From assembly GCA_001792895.1 (NCBI GenBank), contig MARA01000009.1:868001-932000 (forward strand): DNA of 64,000 nt, read 5' to 3'. The notes under the pieces were generated by a model. It was not told the origin of the DNA. It saw only the letters and a program-made list of their open reading frames with translations, and ran no database searches. The position numbers and the translations under genes are program-made. How positions within the stretch are numbered: the stretch's first letter is position 1; each line of letters opens with the position of its first letter. This DNA is from Lentinus brumalis. Lineage: Eukaryota > Basidiomycota > Agaricomycetes > Polyporales > Polyporaceae. Shown here piece after piece: positions 46,513-56,584 of this stretch.

Positions 46513-47796
46513 ATGTCGGTGAGTCGTATACGGCGGCGTCGCGCGCACCCGTCGACGCGCGACGGCGATTTGCTCGTGCCCGACGAGACTCTGATAACAC
46601 TCCCGTCATCGCGGCAGACTACGGACGACTACGAGCTCCCGATTGCGACTGAAGACGAGGAGACCGTGCGAGGGACGAAGGACGCAGGAAAGGACGCCGG
46701 TGACGGCCAGTATGTGAGTACCAGCTCTATCCTTGCGATCTCGAGCGCGAAGCCGATGGGCGAGCAGGATGGCGACGACGAGAGCCTCCCCGCGAGTTCG
46801 ATCGAATCCTGGTCGGACGAGAAGGACGAGGAGCGTGGCATATCTGTCGCGAACGAAAGGGAGACCACGGCTGCAAGCTTCACCACGGAGGAGATGTGGC
46901 AGGCGTCGGGCCCCGCGCCCGGCATCTTCACCTTCGACGACCACGAAGCGGGCCCTCGCGAGGAGGGTGAAGTCGAGGAGCCTACCCAGGAGACCAACGC
47001 GAGCCGAGGAGAACGTGACGAGGATGAAGAGTACGAGAACTCTCGCAAGCGCATCGAAAACTGGGACGAATGCATGAGTAAGCACCGCGCTGCACCCTTC
47101 CCATCGGATCTCACGACGATGCACCGAAAGAGATCATGTGCGTTTTCACCGGCCAGTGAGGAGCAAGGTCGATCGGCGAGGAGACCGAGACGCAAAGAGA
47201 CTGGAGTAGAAAACGGCGGCGGGCTGAGGCTCCCTTCAATCCATGAGATGGTCAGAAATCCATGGGGAGACCACGAGGACGGGCACCATAGTAGACGTAG
47301 CGTCCCCGCTCCTGTACAGATGACCACGCCGAGACGAGAACTGCAATCCCCCTCCTTAATCAGATCTACCAAAGCGGCGCAAATGTCTCCGGGAAGGCCC
47401 CGACGCCACACAGTATCGGTACCGCTACTCGGACGGCACGCTCCTATGCTAAAGGAGCGATGGCCGAGGAGAAAGCGGGAGGATATATCCCGGGATGACT
47501 ACGCGCGGCCTCGAGGCCATCAATACTATCCAACGCCATGGACCTCGACGACGGTGAAGGAGGCTCGCTCCTGCAGTCTCCCTGCCTGCGACAGGCGAGG
47601 ATCGAGCGCGACAGACGCGAGCTCGAAGAGCTTGAGGAGCGACGGGCGGCGCTCCGGGAGGCGCTGCGGGACTCTGAATACGAGAATCCGGTTTCTCAAA
47701 AAGGGCCGGACGCCAGATGGCAAGGAGGCTACGCCCCTGAGTTTGTCGGCCAGAGGCAGGCCCCTGGAGGGAGATCATCGAGAAGGAAGGCTGTAA
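46513..47796 (+). CDS. LINE ORF1 upstream part, acidic, 427 codons
   Basis: ATG 46,513 opens a frame rich in Glu/Asp/Arg and Ser, probably disordered ('REEGEVEEPTQETNASRGE', 'DEDEEYENSRKRIENWDE'). It overlaps the next ORF by 259 bases in another frame. The shift needed to pass into that frame is again the kind produced by one missing base, and it must lie after about 47,497, where the next frame loses its last stop. The two frames are therefore probably one long ORF1, although the good ATG context at 47,538 (gccATGG) would also allow separate translation. Role by position: N-terminal extension of the LINE Gag-like protein. Confidence 0.6.
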   Translation: MSVSRIRRRRAHPSTRDGDLLVPDETLITLPSSRQTTDDYELPIATEDEETVRGTKDAGKDAGDGQYVSTSSILAISSAKPMGEQDGDDESLPASSIESWSDEKDEERGISVANERETTAASFTTEEMWQASGPAPGIFTFDDHEAGPREEGEVEEPTQETNASRGERDEDEEYENSRKRIENWDECMSKHRAAPFPSDLTTMHRKRSCAFSPASEEQGRSARRPRRKETGVENGGGLRLPSIHEMVRNPWGDHEDGHHSRRSVPAPVQMTTPRRELQSPSLIRSTKAAQMSPGRPRRHTVSVPLLGRHAPMLKERWPRRKREDISRDDYARPRGHQYYPTPWTSTTVKEARSCSLPACDRRGSSATDASSKSLRSDGRRSGRRCGTLNTRIRFLKKGRTPDGKEATPLSLSARGRPLEGDHREGRL

Positions 47797-49331
47797 CGGG
47801 ACTGGACTACCGTGACGACCAGGAGGAGCATGCGCAGGATGGCGAGGAAGAACCGGCGGCAAACCAGTTGGCACGCGACAAGTGGTCGGCGATTCCAAAC
47901 ACCAAGGCTTGGACGTATCGAGAGGAGCAACGAGTCAAGGAACGGGAACGCAGCGACAACGAAAGGCAGCATCACCAGCCCCGCCAGTCACGGCAGCGAG
48001 ACGACAGCTACTACGAGACCGGAGCCCCGCACAGCCGCGCAGCAATGTCAGCGATGCAGGAATGGGACGAGGAGATGGAGAACTCTCCGGTGGCGGAGGA
48101 ACGCCAACCAACGAGTGCCATCCCAGGAGAAGACGAGCAGGATGGAGCCCCTGTAGACGAACGCAGAGGCTGGACTAGGGGCCGTATGGAAGGATGGCGA
48201 GGACCGGCCGTTGGAGGAGCCATACCGACTGTTGTCGCGAGGAACGAGGGGATCGCGGACATGCCAGTCGTCGTCGACAACCCCTCAGACGACAAATGGA
48301 CTGTCCACTTCGACGACCCAGAGGTGCTGCTCCGAGGACAGTCGTCGGATTTCGTCAAGATTGTATGGTGGGACGAGAAGCCGACGGTGATGTTCTCTGT
48401 CTTCAACTATAAGTACACGGAGAATGACGAGATAAACCGACACATCGAGACGTCCGTAACTAGTATGACGACACAACTCACCGGCGAGATAGGCTTCAGC
48501 GTCATTCCTCCAGAACCCGACTGGAATCGCAAGCTGGGGTCAGGAGATCTCCCGTTCATCTGGGCCATACGCGGACTATCGGAGGCCGGGGCGTGGGAGA
48601 TGGTCAGGACGAGAGTCATCACGACGAAAGGCGCCACCATCATCACCCACCCACGCACGCTAGCAAACCCATGGTGGCTCTTTGCCCTCGGAAGATTTCT
48701 CAGACCAGACACCGAGGCTATCAGGACGACGGTGCTGAGCGTGCTACGCTCGGCGTACATGCTCGAGCGACTACGGACGCTGACAAGATCGAACGCGATG
48801 CTGGACCATATCCCGGAAGGAAGACGCGTAGACTACATACTGAACTCGCTCGAAGTGAGAGTTACTGTCACGCAAAAGGGAGCGTACGCGGCCAATATCT
48901 ACATCCGACCGCCGACAGACGACATGGATGCATGGCGCGAATGGCGGGACGAGCTGCGCGTCTGCCGCTTCAATGCCTTCATCTGCGGTGCCGGCAGAGC
49001 ACTGCGAGTGTTTTGGTGTGCGGGCTGTCGCGGAGTGGACCACGAAGAGCAAGACTGTATCTTCCCTCAGATGCGGGGATGGAGAGGTCCGGAGGCAGGA
49101 TCAGGGTCGCACACTAAGTACCCGATCGCAGGAACGGCGACGGAGGAGGAGCGACGCGAGAGGCCGGCAACGAGACGAGGAGGTATGAGAGGAGGAAGCC
49201 AGGGAAGGCCGAGCAACGGCTCAGGAAGAGGCGGCGGGAGGTCTCAACAGGGCCCCAGGTGGATACAAGGCGGTGCTGGACGAGGAGGACGAGGCGGCAG
49301 TGCTAAAAGGGGAGCCTGGCCCCGGCAGTGA
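47538..49331 (+). CDS. LINE ORF1, Gag-like RNA-binding protein with CCHC knuckle, 597 codons
   Basis: Residues 20-45 form a charged coiled coil ('RIERDRRELEELEERRAALR'). The centre (about 250-480) is a folded Gag domain typical of fungal LINE ORF1 proteins ('DLPFIWAIRGLSEAGAWEM', 'NPWWLFALGRFLRPDTEAIR'). A single CCHC zinc knuckle follows, 'CAGCRGVDHEEQDC', with exact CX2CX4HX4C spacing (about 49,020-49,061). The tail (from about 530) is Gly/Arg-rich, suited to RNA binding. Such proteins coat the element RNA. The stop at 49,331 is followed by about 480 bases before the endonuclease ORF; that gap holds a 155-codon open frame (49,447-49,914) that could belong to the start of the next ORF. Confidence 0.8.
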   Translation: MDLDDGEGGSLLQSPCLRQARIERDRRELEELEERRAALREALRDSEYENPVSQKGPDARWQGGYAPEFVGQRQAPGGRSSRRKAVTGLDYRDDQEEHAQDGEEEPAANQLARDKWSAIPNTKAWTYREEQRVKERERSDNERQHHQPRQSRQRDDSYYETGAPHSRAAMSAMQEWDEEMENSPVAEERQPTSAIPGEDEQDGAPVDERRGWTRGRMEGWRGPAVGGAIPTVVARNEGIADMPVVVDNPSDDKWTVHFDDPEVLLRGQSSDFVKIVWWDEKPTVMFSVFNYKYTENDEINRHIETSVTSMTTQLTGEIGFSVIPPEPDWNRKLGSGDLPFIWAIRGLSEAGAWEMVRTRVITTKGATIITHPRTLANPWWLFALGRFLRPDTEAIRTTVLSVLRSAYMLERLRTLTRSNAMLDHIPEGRRVDYILNSLEVRVTVTQKGAYAANIYIRPPTDDMDAWREWRDELRVCRFNAFICGAGRALRVFWCAGCRGVDHEEQDCIFPQMRGWRGPEAGSGSHTKYPIAGTATEEERRERPATRRGGMRGGSQGRPSNGSGRGGGRSQQGPRWIQGGAGRGGRGGSAKRGAWPRQ

Positions 49332-49808
49332 GGCTCTTGAGACTAGATATCTGTGGTCGGACTAGGTCCCTGCTCTGTATGAGCAAGGACGTAGCATACA
49401 ATAGGTCGCCTTCTAATAACAAACCACCACTCTGCTAGAGCATATCTTGCGAGGGGCTGACGCCAAAGTTCCTCACAAGCTCTCAGCTGCGGATACATCT
49501 GCTCTGAAAGGTCATGGCATGGCACGACGGCAAGAAATTGCGGTTGTAACAGGCACGGACGCCCCGGGGTGGCAGCCGGACAAAGGCGTGGTACGGTGTT
49601 GTGTAGCGACGACACCGAGTAATACCCAGCCACGGCAGAGCCCAAATATACTGGCTGAGGCGCAGGAAAGCTCTGCCGTTACCACAACACGCGAGAGCCT
49701 ATTTAGGCTTGACAACTCGCTCGAAAGAGAAGCATCACACCGGGTAGCTACATACCAGGCAGATGCACTGTCACTCCGACTGGGAGATCCCGGTCTAGGA
49801 TCGAGGGG

Positions 49809-50905
49809 ATGGTTGTGCCCTCTTTCGACAACGCAACTACGAACCACTCTCTACAAAACCCAAACCAAACCGGCTATAATTACACAGCAAACGGACTTCT
49901 GCGCCCCGGAATGACAGGAGGCTCTCGCGGTGTTCGTGCTCACGGCGAGGCCGACGATGGTCAATCTGGGATTGGTAGCACACGAAACGAGGAGGCGGAA
50001 AGGAGGATAGATTCGGCGGACGAGGATGATAGGACTCCCGAGACGACAGCTCGAGAGCCTGGCCAACCGAGGGCTGAGATAGAGGAGGAAGGAGGTCTGA
50101 GACCAACCAGAAATCCAGCCAAGAAGAAACGCCGAGACGAACGGAGAGCAGCAATCCAAGTCGCTTCTCTCAATCTCAATGGTTTCGGCAACCTAATCAA
50201 AGACCACCCCGACAACAAGTGGGGCAAGCTCTACAGAGTAATGTCAGAACATAGAATAGGAATCCTGCTAGTGCAAGAAACGCACCTGACGGACGAACGG
50301 GTCCACGGAATACACAAAATGTTCGCGAAGCGAATACGCGTCTTCCACTCGGCGGAGCCGGAAGCCCCGACACAGCGAGAAGGCGTTGCGATAGTCTTAA
50401 ACTCCCGATACATCAAAACGGATGAGGCGAAGGCGACGACTATTGTTCCCGGAAGAGCGATCCAAGTCACGGTAGTCTGTCAGGGCGGCAACCAGAAACA
50501 CATCCTCTGTGTGTATGCGCCCACGTCAGCGGGGTAGCCGAACGTAGAGCCTTCTTCAACACGGTCCGCGAATTTTATGAGACGCACCCGAGATGCCCAC
50601 GGCCACACCTCATGGCCGGAGACTTCAATAACGTCGAGGACAGTCTCGACCGTCTCCCTATCAGAGAAGAGCCAGACCAATCGACTCTCGACTTAGACGA
50701 GCTGAAAATGAGCTTAGGACTGATGATGGCAGACGGCTGGAGAGTAACCCACCCGACTGCGAGGGAATACACGTTCCACCGAGGGACTGGAAGGTCGGCT
50801 GTATTCTCACGCCTCGACCGAATATATGTCACCAAGAAACGTTCGACAATGCCAGGGAATGGAGAGTCTGCGAGGCAGGCGTCAGAACTGACCATAGCCT
50901 GGTAA
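49809..50905 (+). CDS. LINE AP-type endonuclease domain (two frame breaks)
   Basis: From ATG 49,809 an acidic, disordered start leads to the endonuclease: 'VASLNLNGFG' (catalytic Asn), 'ILLVQETHLTDE' (catalytic Glu), 'GVAIVLNSRYI', 'ILCVYAPTSAG'. A break at the GGGG run 50,531-50,534 moves the frame; 'HLMAGDFNNVEDSLDRLP' (GDFN) and 'FSRLDRIYV' follow. A second break near 50,834-50,839 leads into the frame of the reverse transcriptase, where 'GVRTDHSLVMV' supplies the last motif (TDH). Both breaks have the sense of one missing base. This enzyme nicks target DNA to start target-primed reverse transcription. The true start is uncertain because an open frame upstream (from 49,447) ends at a CCCC run near 49,904. 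Confidence 0.85.
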
Positions 50906-53900
50906 TGGTTCAACTTACCCCCAAAAACGCACCCATCGTTGGCGAAGGGCGCCCCCTCTTCCCAATACGTCTGTTGAAAGATAAACTATTAGCCAAAAAC
51001 ATCAAACAGAGAGGGATCGACGCCATAAAAGAACTCGCAACCCTAGAAGAGACTGGAATACGCTCGGAGCGAGTAAACCCGCAACGAATACTGAGCCGCT
51101 TCAAAGACGACGCCATGGAGATGGCGAGAGCACGCGAAAAGGATATTGTCCCTAAGCTTCTGTATGAAATTGGAGACCGGGAAACGGCACTGAAAGAGGT
51201 CAAGGCGAACAGACACATGTCAGAGCAGGCCAAGATGGCAGAGGCGGAAGCTCTGACGAAGCAGATACGCCACCTGAAAAACAGACGCATAAAGCAGCAA
51301 CAACAACGCTCGAGAGCAATGCATCGACTCTTCGGCGACCGCCCCACGAAATACTGGTCGAAGATAAATCGCACGTGCGCCCCACGAGACGTCATACAGG
51401 CCTTTGAGATTGAAGGACGGCTGGGCGTGGCGGGAGAGAAGCTATATGAGTCGGATTCAGTACGAATGGCAGAAATGGCACGGAACCACCACCTGAACGT
51501 CCAAAAAGATGACGCAGGCACCAAGGCGGCAGAAGAGAGGAACATAGACATCGAAACGGCCCTTGATAGTCTGGATACCACGGTCGATGAGAGCCAGAAG
51601 AGACAACTTGGAAGAGAGATCGACTATGAGGAAATCGTGCTCTCGCTCCGCTTCTCGAAGAACGGGTCCTCGCCGGGACTCGACGGCATACCTTTTGAAC
51701 TGTGGAAAACTTTGAATGCCCGGCATGTTGAGGATGCCCGCTTCCAAGACCGTACGAGCTTCGACGTAGTGCGACTGCTGCGGGCGGCCTTCGAAGACGT
51801 CCGGGTGCATGGAGTCGACCCGAGCACGTCCCTAGCTCACGGGTGGATCGCACCTATATACAAGGAAAAGGGTGAGAGGACACGCGTTGTCAACTATCGA
51901 CCGATAACGCTCCTCAACACCGATTACAAGCTACTCAGTAAATCCCTCGCTATCCGACTGGCGGATGTCGCACCGAGACTGATCAACAAGGCGCAAGCGG
52001 GGTTTGTGCTGGGCAGGAAGATCCATAACCACACTCAGTTAGCGAGAATGATGCTGAACTGGACAGAGGCAAACGATATGGACGGCGCGATAGTGGCGCT
52101 AGATCAAGAGAAAGCTTATGACAAGATTGCACATGACTATTTGTGGAAGGTGCTTGAACGTTTCGGCATCCCGAGCTCCTTCATCAAAATAGTACAGTCA
52201 CTCTACAAGAATGCAATCACATCAGTCATGATCAATGGCATCCTGAGCAAAACCTACCGGGTGTACCGCGGGGTATGGCAGGGCGACCCTCTGTCTTGCC
52301 TACTGTTCGACCTTGCAATTGAGCCATTATCGGCGATGATAAGGAAGTCGCCACTGGAGGGTTTTAGCATTCCAAGGTGCAACGAGGTCCTGAAGGCGGT
52401 CCTATTCGCGGACGATACTACGGTATACCTGTCGCGCAAGGACGACTTCCAGGTTCTGCAGAAGGTCCTCGACACCTGGTGCTCAGCGGCAAAAGCCCGG
52501 TTCAATATGGCCAAGACTGAGATTATTCCGATAGGTGGCGAGACCCACCGCCAGGAAATGGCCGAGACGTACCGAACCACAGGAGCATGGAAGAACTATC
52601 CACGGGACGTTCATGTCGCCCAGGAAGGAGAGGCTGTCCGGATCCTTGGGGCCTTCTTCGGGAATGGCGTCGACCAGATAAATGTGTGGACTCTGGTACT
52701 TAACAAGATAGTCGCCATGCGTAAGCCGCTAATGGAAGTAATCGAACGATGGAAGACGGGTCATGCAACGGTGCAGGGGAAAAAGCACGTCGTGCAAATG
52801 ATAATAGGCGGTATGACTCAATTTCTGACGACAGTCCAACGCATGCCAGATACCATCCTCAAAAGACTTAAGAAGATCATTAGGGGATACCTGTGGGATG
52901 ACCGGCATCATACCCCGATTGGCATGAAGCACATCGAGCTCCCGGTGTCTAGAGGAGGCCTAGGCATGATCGACCTCACAGCCCGAAACGAAGCGATAGA
53001 CGTGATGTGGCTGAAAACTTACCTAGACCTGAGTGAGGAACGCCCGTTATGGGCATATCTGGCAGACGACCTATTTGCGGGCCATGTCCCAAAGAACTGC
53101 AGGCCCCAGCAGAAGCACCTACGCGTGAACCCGCTGCTCCAGAGGTGGAAGCCGAAAGCTCGAGGGCTCCCTGATGAGCTAACGAGCATGATGAAGGTCG
53201 GCAAAAAATACGGTGTCAGACTGGAGAGCCTTGCCCTCTCAAGGAAGATACTGACCTCAATGCCTATATGGGACCATGTATATGCGGATCACATCAAGCT
53301 AGGACGGCTGACGGTCCCTTCCAAACTACTTGCGTGCCTACAGGCAACCCACAAAGTCAGAACGGTAGGAGATGCCATGAGACTCGCGGACGCACGACAG
53401 AATGCGGGCCACCAACCCAACGCGAGATGTCGCTGCACGGAATGCAACCAGATGAGGACAACTGCAGGATGTGCCAACCCGCATCTCTGCATCACAAGAG
53501 CACAGGCTCTAATAGACACGCTGCCAGGTAAATGGAACCCGCAGGTGACTCAGCCGGAAGACTATGAAGAACGTCACATGAATGAGCTGCGACAGGAACC
53601 GCAACGCGATGGAACGGTACCTTTTGACAGACGCGTGACGACGCATGGGAACCTCGGGGACGCTTTCCGCATCTTCACGAGTGGCGACGAAGTATCAAAT
53701 GAAGGCCTAACAACGCAATTGAACGAAGACGGGACGACGTTAACGGTCGCAACAGATGGATCTTGCATTCACAATGGCGAGAGCAGAGCCCAGGCGGGTG
53801 CTGGAGTATACGTAGAGCAAGAGGTCAGCCTCAACAGAAGCATCAGGCTGCCAAAGGAAATCCATCAATCAAACCAAACAGGCGAGATAGCTGCCACACT

Positions 53901-55017
53901 CCTAGCGGCGGCAACGGTCCCTGTACGAGCGAGAATCATGCATGAAACGGACTCACAGACAACAATGGAGTCAATCACAAGATGGCGGCGAAAGCACGAA
54001 GATGCGGGGTATATCCTGCAAAAGAACGCTGACATCACCCGGGCAACGATCGCGACGCTACGCATGAGAAAAGGACATACGATTTTCGAGTGGACTAAAG
54101 GTCATAGCGGCCATGCAAGAAATGAGGCCGCGGACGCTCTAGCGGCTGCGGGAGCCACGAAAATCGCCCACGATGAACTCGACCTGACTATCCCGCTACC
54201 TTTCAGATTAACAGGGGCAAAGCTACAAGCTATGACACAAAAGCTTGCTTACCGAGCTATCAGAAATCGGAAGGACAGACTGATCGAGGATAGACCGAGC
54301 GCAGTCGCCAACCTGGACAGAATCTCCAGCGGACTCCAGGCTGCCTTCCAGGTCCATCTACATGACGAGGCGATATGGCTCTCTCTCAGAGCAAAGCACG
54401 TCACGCGGACTGCCTCACAATTCATGTGGATGGCTATCCATAATGGCTATATGATAGGCTCCCATTGGCTACGGCCTAAGATGTCAGCTGAGATGCAGAC
54501 GAGGGCCTTCTGTAAAGTGTGCGGTGAATGCGAGACAATGACGCACATTATCCTGGAGTGTAGAGCGATAGGTCAAGAACTCATCTGGAGCCTGCTGAAA
54601 GATGTATGGGCGCACACGGGAGCACAATGGCATGAACCTTGCTGGGGAACGACTTTCGGGGCTGCGTGCGCCGCTTTCAGAACACCGGAAGGCAAACGGA
54701 GACCGGCGACGGAGAATCTGTGGACGATAATTAGCACCGAGACTCTCCATTTGATCTGGAAACTCAGGTGTGAACGAGTGATACAGAACGAAGGGGAAGA
54801 ATTCACGGTCGAGGAAATCACAAACTGTTTCTACTCGACGATTAATTCAAGGCTTGATCTGGACCGCAGAACAGCGGCACTGGCGAGAGGAAAGAGATCT
54901 ATTCGACCAAGAGATGTAGAACGGATCTGGACTTCCATACTCGAGAAAGGCAGCGAACTCCCACCCAAATGGGTACTAAATAACGGGGTTTTAGTGGGTA
55001 TTAAGCGCGGGAGGTGA
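50905..55017 (+). CDS. LINE reverse transcriptase and RNase H, 1,370 codons
   Basis: One uninterrupted frame, downstream part of the ORF2 polyprotein. RT motifs: 'NYRPITLLNTDYKLLSKSLA' (about residue 330), 'AIVALDQEKAYDKI' (catalytic Asp, about 400), 'GVWQGDPLSCLLFDLAIEPL' (about 453; most relatives have Arg and Pro where this has Trp and Cys), 'AVLFADDTTVYL' (FADD, about 500). A cysteine cluster 'CRCTECNQMRTTAGC' sits near residue 845. RNase H (about 945-1090) has its four acidic residues in 'VATDGSC', 'TGEIAAT', 'ETDSQT' and 'HARNEAADAL'. A C-terminal zinc motif is 'CKVCGECETMTHIILEC' (about 1,205). RNase H after the RT fits the Tad clade. Length and completeness suggest a young element. 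Confidence 0.93.
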   Translation: MVQLTPKNAPIVGEGRPLFPIRLLKDKLLAKNIKQRGIDAIKELATLEETGIRSERVNPQRILSRFKDDAMEMARAREKDIVPKLLYEIGDRETALKEVKANRHMSEQAKMAEAEALTKQIRHLKNRRIKQQQQRSRAMHRLFGDRPTKYWSKINRTCAPRDVIQAFEIEGRLGVAGEKLYESDSVRMAEMARNHHLNVQKDDAGTKAAEERNIDIETALDSLDTTVDESQKRQLGREIDYEEIVLSLRFSKNGSSPGLDGIPFELWKTLNARHVEDARFQDRTSFDVVRLLRAAFEDVRVHGVDPSTSLAHGWIAPIYKEKGERTRVVNYRPITLLNTDYKLLSKSLAIRLADVAPRLINKAQAGFVLGRKIHNHTQLARMMLNWTEANDMDGAIVALDQEKAYDKIAHDYLWKVLERFGIPSSFIKIVQSLYKNAITSVMINGILSKTYRVYRGVWQGDPLSCLLFDLAIEPLSAMIRKSPLEGFSIPRCNEVLKAVLFADDTTVYLSRKDDFQVLQKVLDTWCSAAKARFNMAKTEIIPIGGETHRQEMAETYRTTGAWKNYPRDVHVAQEGEAVRILGAFFGNGVDQINVWTLVLNKIVAMRKPLMEVIERWKTGHATVQGKKHVVQMIIGGMTQFLTTVQRMPDTILKRLKKIIRGYLWDDRHHTPIGMKHIELPVSRGGLGMIDLTARNEAIDVMWLKTYLDLSEERPLWAYLADDLFAGHVPKNCRPQQKHLRVNPLLQRWKPKARGLPDELTSMMKVGKKYGVRLESLALSRKILTSMPIWDHVYADHIKLGRLTVPSKLLACLQATHKVRTVGDAMRLADARQNAGHQPNARCRCTECNQMRTTAGCANPHLCITRAQALIDTLPGKWNPQVTQPEDYEERHMNELRQEPQRDGTVPFDRRVTTHGNLGDAFRIFTSGDEVSNEGLTTQLNEDGTTLTVATDGSCIHNGESRAQAGAGVYVEQEVSLNRSIRLPKEIHQSNQTGEIAATLLAAATVPVRARIMHETDSQTTMESITRWRRKHEDAGYILQKNADITRATIATLRMRKGHTIFEWTKGHSGHARNEAADALAAAGATKIAHDELDLTIPLPFRLTGAKLQAMTQKLAYRAIRNRKDRLIEDRPSAVANLDRISSGLQAAFQVHLHDEAIWLSLRAKHVTRTASQFMWMAIHNGYMIGSHWLRPKMSAEMQTRAFCKVCGECETMTHIILECRAIGQELIWSLLKDVWAHTGAQWHEPCWGTTFGAACAAFRTPEGKRRPATENLWTIISTETLHLIWKLRCERVIQNEGEEFTVEEITNCFYSTINSRLDLDRRTAALARGKRSIRPRDVERIWTSILEKGSELPPKWVLNNGVLVGIKRGR

Positions 55018-55263
55018 GGAGGACCGATGGCCTGCGCATCGGTCACCTTCACCTCTCGCGCTTGGAGTCCCACACATCGTGCGTAAAAGCATTTCCTCGT
55101 GGTGGTTACTAACTATTTATTCGGCGATCTACCCAAGGCTACGGCCTCGGGCGGTTCACCCAGCGCGTCCGACCGAAACTCTTCGGTCAAGAGCTGTACG
55201 ACAAGCCCTAACGGGACGAATGCAGCTCAGGACTTATCGCGCCCCACCAAAAAAAAAAAAAAA
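55018..55263 (+). other. LINE 3' UTR with poly(A) tail
   Basis: Short region after the stop, ending in 15 A (55,249-55,263). The target duplication follows at once. An A-tail at the 3' end is the mark of target-primed reverse transcription. Confidence 0.85.
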
Positions 55264-55279
55264 GATCAATATCAGGTTC
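55264..55279. repeat. Right 16-bp target-site duplication of the LINE
   Basis: GATCAATATCAGGTTC directly after the A-tail; same as 36,082-36,097. Confidence 0.85.
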
Positions 55280-56001
55280 AAGCTGCGGTTGCCGACCACT
55301 TACGCCTCACACCGACCGCTACTCCCTCGGCCCCTGCCCCCTGTCCGTATGCTGCTCCCCGCGCGTCCAAGGCAACTCGTTCGGTACCTGGGAGTTCTAC
55401 CCGGCGATCCTCCTCCCGCTGCCCGGCTAGTGACTCTCTTCTCCCTCGGTAACAGCGGAAGCCGTCCTCGTCTGGACTCCTGGCTGCGCGTGCTTCTCCT
55501 CGGCGCAGATCCAGATATCGGTATTGAACCCCAGTAAGTCTCGTCGGCGGCACGACGGCCTGAGTACGGTGCATTGCTCCCAGCTCGGGTGGAGACTCGG
55601 AGGGGTTATGCGGAGCTCGGTCGCAGAGAGTACCATGATGGTCACGGGAGTTGTCGTCCCGAAGACCACCGCATATGTATATTAGGTACTGGCGTAGGTA
55701 ACATTGACGCGACTCAGAAAGACCGCGCACCCGATGCGAGCTTTCCCTGATGCATCGTTGTGAGTACTGTACGGAATTGGGCTCCGGCACATACTCGAAT
55801 GCTTGCAATCAGCTGCAGTGGGATTGGGACAGTCCGGCCGCAAATTTCTCTAATCACGCGGGATGTCTCTTCCCTTCCGAACCCAAGGATACCGGCGACA
55901 GAGAAAACGCGCGCGGTCCAGGTGACGCTCGCGGAAGTTATGTAGGCGTTCACACATTCGTAAGTATCTCGCCGCGCGTTTGCATCGATCTTCCCAGCTC
56001 C
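55280..56001. other. Host DNA right of the LINE; no gene assigned
   Basis: Continues the host sequence interrupted at 36,097. The plus-strand frame stays open across the empty site ('INIRF' on both sides), and a minus-strand frame near 55,720-55,950 looks protein-like ('ICGRTVPIPLQLIASIRVC'), but no domain or exon chain is recognisable. It may be the interrupted 5' end of the unidentified minus-strand gene at 34,726-35,850. Confidence 0.35.
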
Positions 56002-56259
56002 ATGGCGACCTGCCCTGATCTACCCTACATCCTGCTCGAGGTCGGGGAGAATATCATCGCGCGGTTAGCTGCTACCGAGCTGGGCGGACACCCGGAAGCG
56101 TATACGTCGCACGGTGATGATGGCCACAAGGTTCGTCTCTCGGAAGCTGTGGAGACGTGCGTCTGCGCTGGTCAGTCGCAGGAGGACCTCTACAGGTGCG
56201 GAGGCCGCTTTCATCTGGGAGAGGGCCGTGTGCGTATTGAGGGACTTGGGGAAAGGTAG
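56002..56259 (+). pseudogene. Decayed F-box fragment
   Basis: ATG 56,002 starts 'MATCPDLPYILLEVGENII', which matches the first 19 residues of the F-box/WD40 copies ('MSTLPDLPCIPLEVAEKII'). After that the frame is lost, but DNA similarity returns at about 56,158 ('gcgtctgcgctggtcagtcg' against 'cgcagttgcgccctgatcag' at 31,451). The middle of the F-box is scrambled and no leucine-rich region or WD40 part follows. It is most simply a truncated tandem copy directly upstream of the complete one at 56,585. Confidence 0.6.
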
Positions 56260-56584
56260 TCATTGATGGGACTCAGCTATAGCATGCAAAGCCGGCCCTA
56301 TTAGCACAAGTACTGTACTTGATCGGCATACACAGCTGGAAGTACTACTCATCGTGTGCTGCAATATGAAACAAAGAGATCAGTCGCGGGCCAAATCGAG
56401 CACTGCATTACACTCACACACCAAGCTCTGAAAACGCAAGAGGCACGGTAAGTACATGCAGCTGGCGGCGACAGGCGTTTGCGGGAACGTCTGCCGGTTT
56501 GAGCGTTCGGCGTTCATATCCCGCGCCCCTCCCACGCGAGCTACGCGTGTGCATCCAGATTAAACATCTCCTCGTCCTCCCACC
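56260..56584 (+). other. Spacer and 5' region of F-box/WD40 copy 3
   Basis: 325 bases without a gene between the F-box fragment and the next start codon. The start lies in a good context (caccATGTC). No promoter motif stands out. Confidence 0.4.

Larger units (their letters stand above)
36098..55263 (+). mobile_element. Non-LTR retrotransposon (Tad-like LINE), about 12.7 kb, with a nested copia element
   Basis: Boundaries come from the perfect 16-bp target duplication and the 15-A tail at 55,249-55,263. The span is 19,166 bp; removing the nested copia element (6,442 bp plus one 5-bp duplication) leaves about 12,719 bp. Order: leader 36,098-46,512 (about 4 kb without the copia) with a 299-codon ORF at 44,103; gag-like frames 46,513-49,331 ending in a CCHC knuckle; endonuclease 49,809-50,905; reverse transcriptase and RNase H 50,905-55,017; short 3' UTR. 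The layout (gag with CCHC, AP endonuclease, RT, RNase H) is that of the Tad clade of fungal LINEs. Two or three one-base frame breaks occur, all of the kind expected from base-calling errors. It is long for the clade. Confidence 0.88.

Noticed and set aside
45868..46548. 226-codon minus-strand frame
   Set aside because: Lies inside the LINE, antisense to it, with Ser/Pro/Arg composition expected from the purine-rich plus strand.
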